Part shown: positions 9,005 to 16,630 of the stretch, in pieces
Position numbering within the stretch: the stretch's first letter is position 1
How the letters are laid out: every line of letters starts with the position of its first letter
NCBI GenBank assembly: GCA_038210135.1
Contig: JBBQWZ010000039.1
Location: forward strand, 1-64,000
From: JBBQWZ01 sp038210135
Lineage (GTDB): Bacteria; Acidobacteriota; Terriglobia; Bryobacterales; Bryobacteraceae
Direction: 5' to 3'
DNA: 64,000 nucleotides
The notes under the pieces: generated by a model
What the model saw: only the letters and a program-made list of their open reading frames with translations
Told to the model about the DNA's origin: nothing
The model's database searches: none
Translations under genes and position numbers: made by a program

Positions 9005-10147
9005 ATGGATCCTTTCCTTAAATACGCAAGGGCAAAACAGCCGGAAATCATCGCGCTGATCAAGACGCTGGTGGAACTGGAATCGCCGAGCGACAACGCG
9101 GCGAGCGTGAATCGCTTTGTGGATTTGTTTGTCGCGACGTGCGGCGGAGAGGCGAAGTGCAAGACGTTTCCGGGCGGCAAGTTCGGGAAGAACCTGCGAT
9201 GCGAATTTGTTTTGGCGGGCAAAAAAACGTCCGACGGCATGGTGCTCGGATTGGGGCACTCGGATACGGTGTGGCCGATGGGCACGCTGGCGACGATGCC
9301 GTTCCGGCAGGAGAAAGGTCGGTTGTGGGGGCCGGGCGTATTGGATATGAAGGCCGGGCTGGTGTTCTTTCTGTATGCGGTGAAGGCGCTCCGCGAGTTG
9401 GATGTTCGGGTGTCGCGGAAGGTGGTTTTGCAGATCAATTCGGATGAAGAAGTGGGCAGCGATGTTTCGCGCGCGTTGACGGAAGAAGCGGCGAAGGCGA
9501 GCGCGGCGGTGCTGGTGCTCGAACCGGGTACGGGATTGACGGGGAAGTTGAAGACGGCGCGGAAGGGCGTCGGCGATTACTTGGTGACGGTGCGGGGCAA
9601 GGCTTCGCATGCGGGAGTGGATTTCACGAATGGCGCGAGCGCGATTGTGGAGATCAGTAGGCAGATTGAAAAGATTGCGGGTTTCACGAATCTCGAAAAG
9701 GGGATCACGGTGAATCCGGGGGTGGTGCATGGCGGTACGCGGAGCAATGTGATTGCGGCGGAGGCGAGTACGCACGTCGATTTTCGGGTGCCGCGGATGA
9801 AGGATGCGGCTTGGATCGAGGCGCAATTCGGGAGGTTGAAGGCGTTTGACAAGAGATGCTCTTTGGTTGTGGAGGGCGGGTTGAACCGGCCGCCGATGGA
9901 GAGGTCGGCTGGTGTGCGGCGGTTATTTGGGATGGCGGAGAAACTGGCGGCGGAGGTCGGCGTGGATTTAGAGGAGTCGATGACGGGGGGCGGGTCCGAC
10001 GGGAATTTCACGGCGGCGATGGGGGTTCCGACGCTGGACGGTTTGGGGGCGGTCGGGGAAGGGGCGCACGCTTTGAATGAGAGTCTTTTGGTGAACCGAA
10101 TTGCGGATCGGACGGCTTTGCTGGCGAAGTTGATTACGGCGATTTAA
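9005..10147 (+). CDS. M20 family metallopeptidase (glutamate carboxypeptidase-like)
   Basis: Predicted 380-residue di-zinc exopeptidase resembling carboxypeptidase G2, which cleaves C-terminal glutamate from peptides or folates. Seen: GHSDTVWPMG supplying His85 and Asp87, GVLDMKAG with bridging Asp114, NSDEEVGS with general base Glu148, the dimerisation-domain segment KASHAGVDF, and the C-terminal GGGSDGNFTAAMGVPTLDG with a terminal metal-ligand His in GEGAHALNE. No signal peptide is visible, so it is probably cytoplasmic. It is divergent from fabZ across a 25-bp gap that holds a shared -10 element 8 nt before the ATG; no Shine-Dalgarno is visible. Exact substrate is uncertain. Confidence 0.92.
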   Translation: MDPFLKYARAKQPEIIALIKTLVELESPSDNAASVNRFVDLFVATCGGEAKCKTFPGGKFGKNLRCEFVLAGKKTSDGMVLGLGHSDTVWPMGTLATMPFRQEKGRLWGPGVLDMKAGLVFFLYAVKALRELDVRVSRKVVLQINSDEEVGSDVSRALTEEAAKASAAVLVLEPGTGLTGKLKTARKGVGDYLVTVRGKASHAGVDFTNGASAIVEISRQIEKIAGFTNLEKGITVNPGVVHGGTRSNVIAAEASTHVDFRVPRMKDAAWIEAQFGRLKAFDKRCSLVVEGGLNRPPMERSAGVRRLFGMAEKLAAEVGVDLEESMTGGGSDGNFTAAMGVPTLDGLGAVGEGAHALNESLLVNRIADRTALLAKLITAI

Positions 10148-10162
10148 GCGAAGTGGCAGATC

Positions 10163-10191
10163 TTGACAGACTCTGCCATCAAGCCTACATT
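10163..10191 (+). promoter_or_regulatory. Sigma70-type leaderless promoter of parD
   Basis: A perfect TTGACA (10163-10168), a 17-nt spacer and TACATT (10186-10191) end exactly 6 nt before the ATG at 10198, so transcription is predicted to begin on the A of the start codon. Confidence 0.75.
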
Positions 10192-10197
10192 CAAGCT

Positions 10198-10467
10198 ATG
10201 ACGTCCATGAATGTATCTTTACCCGAAGATCTTAAGGAATTCGCGGAGTCTCAAGCGAAGCATGGGTACAGTACGGCGAGCGAATACGTAAGGGAACTGA
10301 TCCGCGAAGATCAGAAGCGAAAAGCCAGAGAACGCCTTGACGCGATGTTGCTCGAAGGTCTGAATTCCGGGGATTCGATTCGAGCGGATTCCGCCTTCTG
10401 GGCCGAACTGAAGACAGAAGCCCTCCTTCAGCTGGACCGGCGGCGAAGGGTTTCGAAGAGGAAGTGA
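10198..10467 (+). CDS. parD: ParD-type ribbon-helix-helix antitoxin
   Basis: Small antitoxin of 89 residues. The N-terminal ribbon-helix-helix reads MNVSLPEDLKEFAES, followed by YSTASEYVRELIREDQ typical of ParD/CopG family members, and a charged C-terminal tail that normally wraps the toxin. ParD neutralises ParE and represses the operon. A GTG at 10153 in the same frame would add 15 residues but lies over the promoter; the ATG at 10198 sits exactly at the predicted transcription start, and ATG 10207 is an alternative. Its stop overlaps the GTG of the toxin (GTGA), the usual coupled arrangement. The antitoxin is intact although the toxin is frameshifted. Confidence 0.9.
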   Translation: MTSMNVSLPEDLKEFAESQAKHGYSTASEYVRELIREDQKRKARERLDAMLLEGLNSGDSIRADSAFWAELKTEALLQLDRRRRVSKRK

Positions 10468-10791
10468 CTCCACAGATAACGATCCGGCCGCTGGCGCGCG
10501 TCGACCTGCTAGAGCAATTCGTCTACCTGGGCGAGCAGTCGAGTCCGCGATTTGCCGAGCGGTATCTGGAAGCTGTGGAACGAACCTGCCGTCGTCTCGG
10601 CATACATCCTGGCAGCGGGGCGCGTTGGCTTCCCTGCGACCCTTGAAGGAATGCGGAGGTTTCGCGTCAAGGGGTTTGAAAATTTCCTGGTCTTCTATCT
10701 GCCAGGACGAGAAGGTATCGACGTCGTACGAGTTCTCCATGGAGCGCGCGATATCGTCTCGATCTTCGCGGATGAAGAGGATGGCGTCTGA
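10464..10791 (+). pseudogene. parE: ParE/RelE-type toxin, frameshifted
   Basis: Toxin partner of ParD. The first part (GTG at 10464) reads TPQITIRPLARVDLLEQF and on to RLGIHPGSG, then runs into a stop at 10645. The C-terminal half continues in the +1 frame as LEGMRRFRVKGFENFLVFY and VVRVLHGARDIVSIF to a stop at 10791. Removing one G from the GGGG run at 10617-10620 restores a continuous, family-like sequence (HPGSG followed by RVGFPATLEGMRRF). ParE proteins poison DNA gyrase and RelE relatives cut mRNA; the class cannot be decided here. Either a natural loss-of-function indel or a sequencing error in the homopolymer explains it. Confidence 0.85.
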
Positions 10792-10905
10792 TTCGAGGGC
10801 GTTCAGCGACGAAGGCGATCCAGCGCTTTAGTCGATTCGATGCCACTTCTGCGCGGAACTTTGTTTGGTCCAGGTGCATCAACAAAAAGGGATGCTGGGT
10901 TTAGT

Positions 10906-10930
10906 TCACAGGCCGGAGGCCTATGCTACC
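10906..10930 (+). repeat. Family-D hairpin repeat
   Basis: One copy of the palindromic element with core CACAGGCCGGAGGCCTATGC (last base A in this copy), able to form AGGCC/GGCCT around a GGA loop. It lies in the gap between parE and the lptC/lptA-like gene. Other copies are at 16.55-16.63 and 31.06-31.10 kb. Confidence 0.75.
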
Positions 10931-10960
10931 GGGCCACGGTATCCTGGAGTCTGAACTTTC

Positions 10961-13318
10961 ATGCGCCGCACGCGGTGGCTGTTTCCAGTCGCTATTCTAG
11001 TCATTCTCGTTGCTGTCGGCTCGACGTACCTCGCGCGCCTGGAGCGGACGCGCAAGGAATCGCCGGTGGCGCCGAAGCCGCTCGAATCCGGGATTGACAC
11101 CAAGGCCAGCAAGTGGCATTTCGTCAAGTCGGACGGAACGCGTCCGGTCATTGAAATTTTCGCCGCCGATTTCAAGCAGGTCCGCGAGCCGGCGGTGATG
11201 GAACTCGAGGGCGTCGAGCTTCACCTTTTCCACAAAAACGGCCAGGAATTCGATAAGGTGACTTGCGCCAAAGCGCAGTTCAGTCAGAAGGAAGGCTTCC
11301 TGTATTCGGAGGGCGACGTGGAGATCGCGATGGCGATTCCGGTCGAGACGGAAGGCGGCGAGGCTCCACCTCCGGCGCGGCACATCAAGATTTTTTCGTC
11401 TGGCGTGCGGTTTGAAAGCAAGTCCGGCAAGGCGGAGACGGTGCGCGGCGCGAAGTTCCTGTTTGATGAAGGGGACGGATCGGCGACGGGCGTGGATTAC
11501 GATCCGACGACGCGCGAACTGCATTTGCGGGCCGATGTAAAGATGAACTGGCGCGGCAGGAAGCCGGGCAGCAAGCCGATGTTGATCGAGGCGGGCGAAG
11601 CGTTCTACAAGGAAAAAGAATCGAAGGTAATCCTGATGCCGTGGTCGCGACTGACGCGCGACACGCTGAAGATGGACGCGGCGATGAGCGTGGTGACGCT
11701 CGAAGATGGCGACATCAAAATGGCGGAATCCGGGAATGCGCGCGGCGTGCAGACGGCTGAAAACCGCAAGCTGGATTTCGCGGCCGATCAGATGGTGATG
11801 CATTTCGGTGAGAACGCGTCGATTCAGAAGATCGTTGGCGAACGCAACGCGAAGCTGAATTCCCTATCGCGGACGGCGAATACGGCGGTGACGGCGGACA
11901 AGCTGGATCTGGATTTCGACAACGTGGATAAAGAGGCGCAGTTGAAGCTCGCGGTCGCGACCGGGAAAAGCGTGCTGGTGACGTCGCCGGTAGCGAAGGC
12001 GGGCGTCCTTCAAGGCGATACGAAGACGCTGAAGAGCGAAGTCGTGACGATGAAGATGCGGCCGGGCGGCGAGGAGATCGAAACGGTCGAGACGCAATCG
12101 GCGGCGGTGGTGGACTTCACGCCGAATCGGCCGGGCCAGCCGAAGCGATCGATGACCGGCGACCGGGTGTGGATGACGTACGGCGCGGACAATCAGATCG
12201 AGACGTTCAAGTCGGTGAACGTGACGACGCGCACGGACAATGCGCCGAAGGCTGTGAAGCCGGGTCAGCCGGCGGCTCCGAACTATCCGGCATTCACGAA
12301 GAGCAAGGATCTGTTGGCGACGTTCGATCCGAAGACGGCGCAGTTGGCGAAGCTCGAACAGACGGGCGACTTCCGCTACGACGAGGGTCCGCGAAAGGCG
12401 CAGGCGAATAAAGGTGTCCTCGATCAGCAGAAGGATTTGATGACGCTCGACGGCGCGGCGCGAGTGGCGGATCTATCGGGAACGACGAACGCCGAGAAGA
12501 TCACGATCAACCAGAAGACCAACGATTTCACGGCGGACGGCAACGTGCAGTCGATGCGGATGCCGGATAAACAAAATCCTTCGGGCGCGATGTTAAACGC
12601 GGACGAGCCGATGCAGGCGCGGGCGAAGAAGATGACGTCGACGGCGAACAATCAGAAGATTCATTACGAAGGCAGCGCGGTGGCATGGCAGGGCGCGAAC
12701 CGGATCACGGGGGATCGGATCGATATCGATCGCGAGGAAGGGATCCTTGAGGCGCACGGATCGGTGACCAGCCAGTTCCTGGATAAGGCGAAGACCGAGG
12801 AGCCGGAGAAGGCGGGCGCGGCGGCGGCGAAGAAGCAGGACGCGAAGAAATCGACGAAGAAAAAAGCGCCGCCGAAACAGGGTCCACAGCCGGCGGTGTT
12901 CACGATCGTGAAGGCGCCGGATATGCGGTATTCGGACGAAGACCGGATCGCGCATTACACGGGCGGCGTGCTGTTGAATCGGCCTGGCATGCAAGTGAAG
13001 GCGAAAGAGATCAAAGCGTACCTGAAGGATCCGGACGATGAAAAGGAATCCGACTCGTCGCTCGATAAAGCGATCGCCGATGGCAAGGTGGAGATTCTGC
13101 AGACGACCGATAAGCGCAAGCGGGTGGGCACGGGCGAGCACGCGGAATATTACGCGGAAGACGAGAAGCTGATCCTGCAAGGCGGTCAGCCGACGCTGGT
13201 GGATAGCTTGAAGGGGACGACCAAGGGCAAGCAATTGACCTGGTTTTCCAACGATGATAGGCTCTTGGTCAACGGCGTCGAGAGCGCTCCCGCCGAAAGC
13301 ACCATCCGCCGCAAGTAG
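10961..13318 (+). CDS. LptC/LptA-like periplasmic LPS transport protein (fusion)
   Basis: Predicted 785-residue membrane-anchored periplasmic protein. One N-terminal helix (LFPVAILVILVAVGSTYLA, about residues 7-25) is followed by an LptC-like segment and then several OstA/LptA-type beta-jellyroll repeats, recognisable by recurring phrases such as LHLRADVKM, YEGSAVAWQGANRITGDRI and YTGGVLLNRPGMQVKAKEI. A Lys/Ala-rich linker lies near residues 618-650. In the Lpt system LptC sits on the LptB2FG transporter and LptA bridges the periplasm; here one polypeptide seems to carry both parts. The downstream gene is lptB, 4 nt away. This is about four times longer than either E. coli protein. Fusion status is inferred from domain order. 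Confidence 0.82.
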   Translation: MRRTRWLFPVAILVILVAVGSTYLARLERTRKESPVAPKPLESGIDTKASKWHFVKSDGTRPVIEIFAADFKQVREPAVMELEGVELHLFHKNGQEFDKVTCAKAQFSQKEGFLYSEGDVEIAMAIPVETEGGEAPPPARHIKIFSSGVRFESKSGKAETVRGAKFLFDEGDGSATGVDYDPTTRELHLRADVKMNWRGRKPGSKPMLIEAGEAFYKEKESKVILMPWSRLTRDTLKMDAAMSVVTLEDGDIKMAESGNARGVQTAENRKLDFAADQMVMHFGENASIQKIVGERNAKLNSLSRTANTAVTADKLDLDFDNVDKEAQLKLAVATGKSVLVTSPVAKAGVLQGDTKTLKSEVVTMKMRPGGEEIETVETQSAAVVDFTPNRPGQPKRSMTGDRVWMTYGADNQIETFKSVNVTTRTDNAPKAVKPGQPAAPNYPAFTKSKDLLATFDPKTAQLAKLEQTGDFRYDEGPRKAQANKGVLDQQKDLMTLDGAARVADLSGTTNAEKITINQKTNDFTADGNVQSMRMPDKQNPSGAMLNADEPMQARAKKMTSTANNQKIHYEGSAVAWQGANRITGDRIDIDREEGILEAHGSVTSQFLDKAKTEEPEKAGAAAAKKQDAKKSTKKKAPPKQGPQPAVFTIVKAPDMRYSDEDRIAHYTGGVLLNRPGMQVKAKEIKAYLKDPDDEKESDSSLDKAIADGKVEILQTTDKRKRVGTGEHAEYYAEDEKLILQGGQPTLVDSLKGTTKGKQLTWFSNDDRLLVNGVESAPAESTIRRK

Positions 13319-13322
13319 CCGC

Positions 13323-14069
13323 ATGCGCGTACTGAGAACCACTGAAATCACAAAAGCGTATCGAGGCCGCAAGGTCGTCGATAACGTTTCGGTAGTGGTG
13401 AAGCAGGGCGAAGTGGTGGGCTTGCTGGGTCCGAATGGCGCGGGCAAGACGACTTCGTTTTACATGATTGTGGGGCTGATTCTGCCGGATTCCGGGCGGA
13501 TTCTGCTGGACGATGACGACATCACGGATCTCGCGATGTATCAGCGCGCGCGGCGGGGGGTCAGTTATCTTCCGCAGGAAGCATCGGTATTCCGCAAGCT
13601 TTCGGTCGAGGATAATTTGATGGCGATTCTCGAAACGCTGTCGATGTCGAGGCGCGAGCGGCGGTCGCGGATGAACCAGTTGATCGGGCAAATGGGGCTG
13701 GAGCAGGTGCGGCATAGCAAGGGTTACATGCTGTCGGGCGGAGAGCGGCGGCGGGTTGAGATTGCGCGATCGCTGGTGATTGAGCCGAGTTTCCTGCTGC
13801 TCGACGAGCCTTTTTCAGGCATCGATCCGATCCAGGTTCTGGAGCTGCAGAAGATTATCTTTGAGTTGCGGAATTCGGGGATTGGGATCCTGGTAACGGA
13901 TCACAATGTGCGGGAGACGCTGGCGGTGACGGATCGTGCGTACATCATCAATGCGGGGCGCATTTTCCGCGCGGGATCGCCGGAAGAGTTGGGCAACGAT
14001 CCGGACGTGAAGCGCGTGTACCTGGGCGAGAATTTCAGCATGGAGCTGCAGAGCGGGCGCTGGCAGTAG
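13323..14069 (+). CDS. lptB: LPS export ABC transporter ATP-binding protein LptB
   Basis: Cytoplasmic ATPase of the LptB2FGC complex that extracts LPS from the inner membrane. The 248-residue protein has Walker A GPNGAGKT (36-43), the Q-loop region SYLPQEASVFRKLSV characteristic of LptB, signature LSGGE (137-141), Walker B FLLLDEP with Asp161/Glu162 and switch His194 (VTDHN). ATG at 13323 is preferred over an in-frame extension that overlaps the upstream gene; the two genes are separated by 4 nt, giving an lptCA-lptB transcription unit. The membrane subunits LptF/LptG are not in this window. No intrinsic terminator is visible downstream, only repeat-family sequence. Confidence 0.97.
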   Translation: MRVLRTTEITKAYRGRKVVDNVSVVVKQGEVVGLLGPNGAGKTTSFYMIVGLILPDSGRILLDDDDITDLAMYQRARRGVSYLPQEASVFRKLSVEDNLMAILETLSMSRRERRSRMNQLIGQMGLEQVRHSKGYMLSGGERRRVEIARSLVIEPSFLLLDEPFSGIDPIQVLELQKIIFELRNSGIGILVTDHNVRETLAVTDRAYIINAGRIFRAGSPEELGNDPDVKRVYLGENFSMELQSGRWQ

Positions 14070-14105
14070 CTTTCGTTTTGCGGGTGGAAGATTAGTTTTC
14101 CGCTC

Positions 14106-14200
14106 CTGACGTGCTCCTTCGGAGCACTTAGTCGCGGCTCGGATTCGGATGCCGGTCGGGTTGTGCCGCAGGTCCTGTCGCTTACGCTTCGGGTTCAAGG
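14106..14200 (+). repeat. Degenerate family-A plus family-B repeat
   Basis: The segment contains a 7-bp inverted repeat GTGCTCC/GGAGCAC around TTC, a family-A-like stretch (CGCGGCTCGGATTCGG) and a family-B copy at about 14171-14200 with CTGTCGCTTACGCTTCGGG. It fills most of the gap between lptB and the enolase-superfamily gene. Confidence 0.6.
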
Positions 14201-14225
14201 CGGATCCTCGGATGGTCCAGCCGGG

Positions 14226-14231
14226 TAGAAT
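14226..14231 (+). promoter_or_regulatory. Leaderless -10 element of the dehydratase gene
   Basis: TAGAAT ends 6 nt before the GTG at 14238 and there is no Shine-Dalgarno sequence. No convincing -35 hexamer is seen 17 nt upstream (GATCCT). Confidence 0.55.
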
Positions 14232-14237
14232 AGCGCT

Positions 14238-15392
14238 GTGAAGATTACAGCGATCGAAACTTACATCGCAGGGAATCCCTGGAAAAACTGGCTTTTCGCG
14301 GTGGTTCGCACGGATGAAGGAATTCATGGCGTGGGCGAGGGGACCGTCAACGGGTTCGCAAAGACGGTGGAGGCGGCGATACACGAACTGACTCCGCTGG
14401 TGCTCGGCATGGATCCGTTTCAAGTAGAAGTGCTGACGCAGAAGATGGTCCGCGATGTGTATTCGGACGGCGGACACATCCATCAAGCGGCGCTGGCGGC
14501 GGTCGAGATCGCCTGCTGGGACATCATCGGCAAGGCGTGCAATCAGCCGATTTACAACCTGTGGGGCGGGCGTTGTCACGAGAAGTTGCGGGCCTATGCG
14601 AACGGCTGGTATCGCGGTCCGCGCACGCCGGAGAGCTTTCACGAGAAGGCGAAATACGTGGCGGGGCGGGGATACACGGCGCTGAAATTCGATCCATTCG
14701 GGGCGAACTGGCGGATGATGACGCGCTACGAATTCGATTTGAGCCTGGATATTATTCGCGCGGTGCGGGACGCGGTGGGGAGTTCGGTCGATTTACTGAT
14801 CGAAGGACACAGCCGGTTTAATGTGGCGACGGCGGTGGAATTCGCGACGGCGATGGCACCGCTGCGTCCGGCGTGGTTCGAGGAGCCGGTGGCGCACACC
14901 GAAATTGGCGCGATGGTGGAAGTGGCGCGGCGAAGTCCGGTGGCGATTGCGACGGGCGAGAGTTTTTACTGCAAACAGCAGTTCGCGGATCTGTTGAAGC
15001 ACGATGTGGTCGGCATTTATCAACCGGAACCGTTGAATTTGGGCGGCATTTTTGCGACGCGCAAGATTGCGGATATGGTGGATGCGCATTACGGCATGCT
15101 GGCTCCGCATAGCGCGCAAGGTCCGATTTGTTCGGCGGCTTGCGTGCAGCTGAACGCGTCGATTCCGAATTTCTACATCCACGAAATTTTTGATGAGTTC
15201 AATGAGCCGTGGGAAAAAGACCTGCTCACGAATCACGTCGAGGTGGTGGATGGATACATTGCGATTTCCGACAAGCCGGGGCTCGGCGTGGATCTGAATT
15301 TGGAAGAGATCGCGAAGCATCCCTACAGCCAGGAACATTTCCTGCCGTTGTTCAAGCCAGGTTGGGAGCGGCGGTCGCGAGGGAACCAGTGA
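14238..15392 (+). CDS. Enolase-superfamily sugar-acid dehydratase (mandelate racemase/GalD-like)
   Basis: Predicted 384-residue cytoplasmic dehydratase of the mandelate racemase subgroup. The N-terminal capping domain is followed by the TIM barrel with metal ligands Glu189, Glu215 and Glu241, spaced 26 residues apart as in D-galactonate dehydratase; His191 and His292 occupy the positions of its catalytic bases. Such enzymes remove water from sugar acids to give 2-keto-3-deoxy acids. The first ligand is Glu (LIEGHSRF) where GalD has Asp, so the substrate may differ. It overlaps the downstream MarR-type gene by GTGA, suggesting co-regulation. The start GTG is supported by the TAGAAT-N6 spacing. 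Confidence 0.88.
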   Translation: MKITAIETYIAGNPWKNWLFAVVRTDEGIHGVGEGTVNGFAKTVEAAIHELTPLVLGMDPFQVEVLTQKMVRDVYSDGGHIHQAALAAVEIACWDIIGKACNQPIYNLWGGRCHEKLRAYANGWYRGPRTPESFHEKAKYVAGRGYTALKFDPFGANWRMMTRYEFDLSLDIIRAVRDAVGSSVDLLIEGHSRFNVATAVEFATAMAPLRPAWFEEPVAHTEIGAMVEVARRSPVAIATGESFYCKQQFADLLKHDVVGIYQPEPLNLGGIFATRKIADMVDAHYGMLAPHSAQGPICSAACVQLNASIPNFYIHEIFDEFNEPWEKDLLTNHVEVVDGYIAISDKPGLGVDLNLEEIAKHPYSQEHFLPLFKPGWERRSRGNQ

Positions 15393-15826
15393 AGCCGAAA
15401 GCGATTCGGGCGTTGCAGCATGTGGCGGCGGAGAACGCGGCGTTATTCCACAAGCTGCGGGTACTGGCGAATTCGATTCATGGAGAGGGCGAGTTGGACC
15501 GGTCGCTGATCCAGGCGCTGGATCGGGAAGGTGAGCAGACGGTGCCGCAACTGGCGAAGTCGCGCGGAGTATCGCGGCAGCATGTACAGCTGGCAATCAA
15601 CCGATTGGTGGAGGCGAAGTCGGTGGAGAAGTCGCAGAATCCGGCGCATCGGCGATCGAACCTGATGGTGTTGACGGGGGCGGGTAAGAAATTCGCGGAA
15701 GCTTTGCGGGAGAAAGAAGGCGCGGCGTTGGCGGAGATCGACCTCGGTATGCCGGCGAAGGAGCTCGAAAGCATCGCGAATTCGCTGCAGGGGATTCGCA
15801 AGAAGCTGGACCGCGGCAAGGGTTAG
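15389..15826 (+). CDS. MarR-family transcriptional regulator
   Basis: Predicted 145-residue winged-helix regulator. The HTH reads QTVPQLAKSRGVSRQHVQLAINRLVEAK, followed by a wing with NPAHRRSNLMVLTGAGK, and flanking helices for dimerisation. MarR proteins usually repress their own operon and release DNA on binding a small aromatic or acidic ligand. The GTG at 15389 overlaps the stop of the dehydratase gene (GTGA); the longer open frame upstream lies over that gene and is rejected. Co-transcription suggests that it may respond to the dehydratase substrate, which is inference. Confidence 0.88.
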   Translation: MKPKAIRALQHVAAENAALFHKLRVLANSIHGEGELDRSLIQALDREGEQTVPQLAKSRGVSRQHVQLAINRLVEAKSVEKSQNPAHRRSNLMVLTGAGKKFAEALREKEGAALAEIDLGMPAKELESIANSLQGIRKKLDRGKG

Positions 15827-15834
15827 CGGGCGCG

Positions 15835-15910
15835 GTCCGCTCATTTCGTTCGCGGTGCTGGAACGACTTGAGCTGGAGTCCCGACGATTACGCTTCGAGT
15901 TCAAGGGGCG
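15835..15910 (+). repeat. Degenerate family-A and family-B repeats
   Basis: GGTCCGCTCATTTCGTTCGC-like sequence resembles family A, followed at 15876-15910 by a family-B variant with GATTACGCTTCGAGTTCAAG. Confidence 0.5.
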
Positions 15911-15955
15911 AAGGCGTTGCGTGGTATAAACGGGGAGGTTGAAGGAGAAATAAAC

Positions 15956-16501
15956 ATGAGTTGGATGGATACTCTGGGTGGTTTGGTAGGGCAATTTGGC
16001 GGCGGCCAAGGAAATCAGAATGCGGAGCAGGGGTTCGAGCAAATCGCTCACATGCTGCCTCCGGGAGCACTGGCGGACGGGCTGTCGGCGGCGTTCAAGT
16101 CGGACCAGACTCCACCGTTTTCGCAGATGGCGGGGGATTTGTTCGGTAACTCCGGCAATGGCCAGAAGGCGAGCGTGCTGAATGAACTGCTGGCGACAGC
16201 GGGTCCGATGCTGTTGGCGAAATTGGCGGCTGGCGGAGGGCTTTCGAGTTTGTCGTCCGTGCTGGGCGGGGCGCTCGGTGGAGGGCAGACCGCGGCTCCG
16301 CAGGTGACGGAAGCGCAGGCAGCGCAGGTGTCCCCGGAAGATGTGCAGGAACTGGCGAAGCACACGGAGAAGCATGATCCGTCTATCGTGGACAAGCTGA
16401 GCGAGATTTACTCGGCGCATCCGACGTTGATCAAAACGTTGGGCGGCGCGGCTCTGGCGATCGCGCTGACGAAGATCCACGACGCGCAGACGGGGCGGTA
16501 G
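15956..16501 (+). CDS. Conserved hypothetical, glycine/alanine-rich
   Basis: Protein of 181 residues with no confident family. It has Gly/Gln-rich stretches (GGLVGQFGGGQGNQN), an Ala/Leu-rich middle (LLATAGPMLLAKLAAGGG) that may be amphipathic or membrane-active, and a helical C-terminus ending HPTLIKTLGGAALAIALTK. There is no signal peptide. The ATG at 15956 is chosen over an upstream in-frame start because GAAGGAG lies 7-8 nt before it; a TATAAA (15925-15930) provides a likely -10. The gene stands alone between a MarR-type gene and a convergent thiolase. Function unknown. Confidence 0.75.
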   Translation: MSWMDTLGGLVGQFGGGQGNQNAEQGFEQIAHMLPPGALADGLSAAFKSDQTPPFSQMAGDLFGNSGNGQKASVLNELLATAGPMLLAKLAAGGGLSSLSSVLGGALGGGQTAAPQVTEAQAAQVSPEDVQELAKHTEKHDPSIVDKLSEIYSAHPTLIKTLGGAALAIALTKIHDAQTGR

Positions 16502-16549
16502 GCTGGCTGTCGGAGTATAGGCCGAGGTTTATGGTGCTTGGTTGATGGA

Positions 16550-16630
16550 GCACAGGCCGGAGGCCTATGCCACTTGTTCGATTCACAGGCCGGAGGCCTA
16601 TGCCACGGCCTATGCCACGGCCTATGCCAC
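16550..16630 (+). repeat. Family-D repeat cluster
   Basis: Two full copies of CACAGGCCGGAGGCCTATGC are followed by partial CCTATGCCACGG units at about 16600-16630. The last unit overlaps the end of the convergent thiolase gene, whose stop codon (CTA read in reverse) lies inside it. Confidence 0.85.

Noticed and set aside
10636..10648. Possible programmed +1 frameshift in parE at CCT-TGA, similar to the prfB site
   Set aside because: Deleting one G at 10617-10620 gives a better family match (HPGSG then RVGFPATLEG) than a shift at CCT-TGA, and there is no upstream Shine-Dalgarno stimulator.
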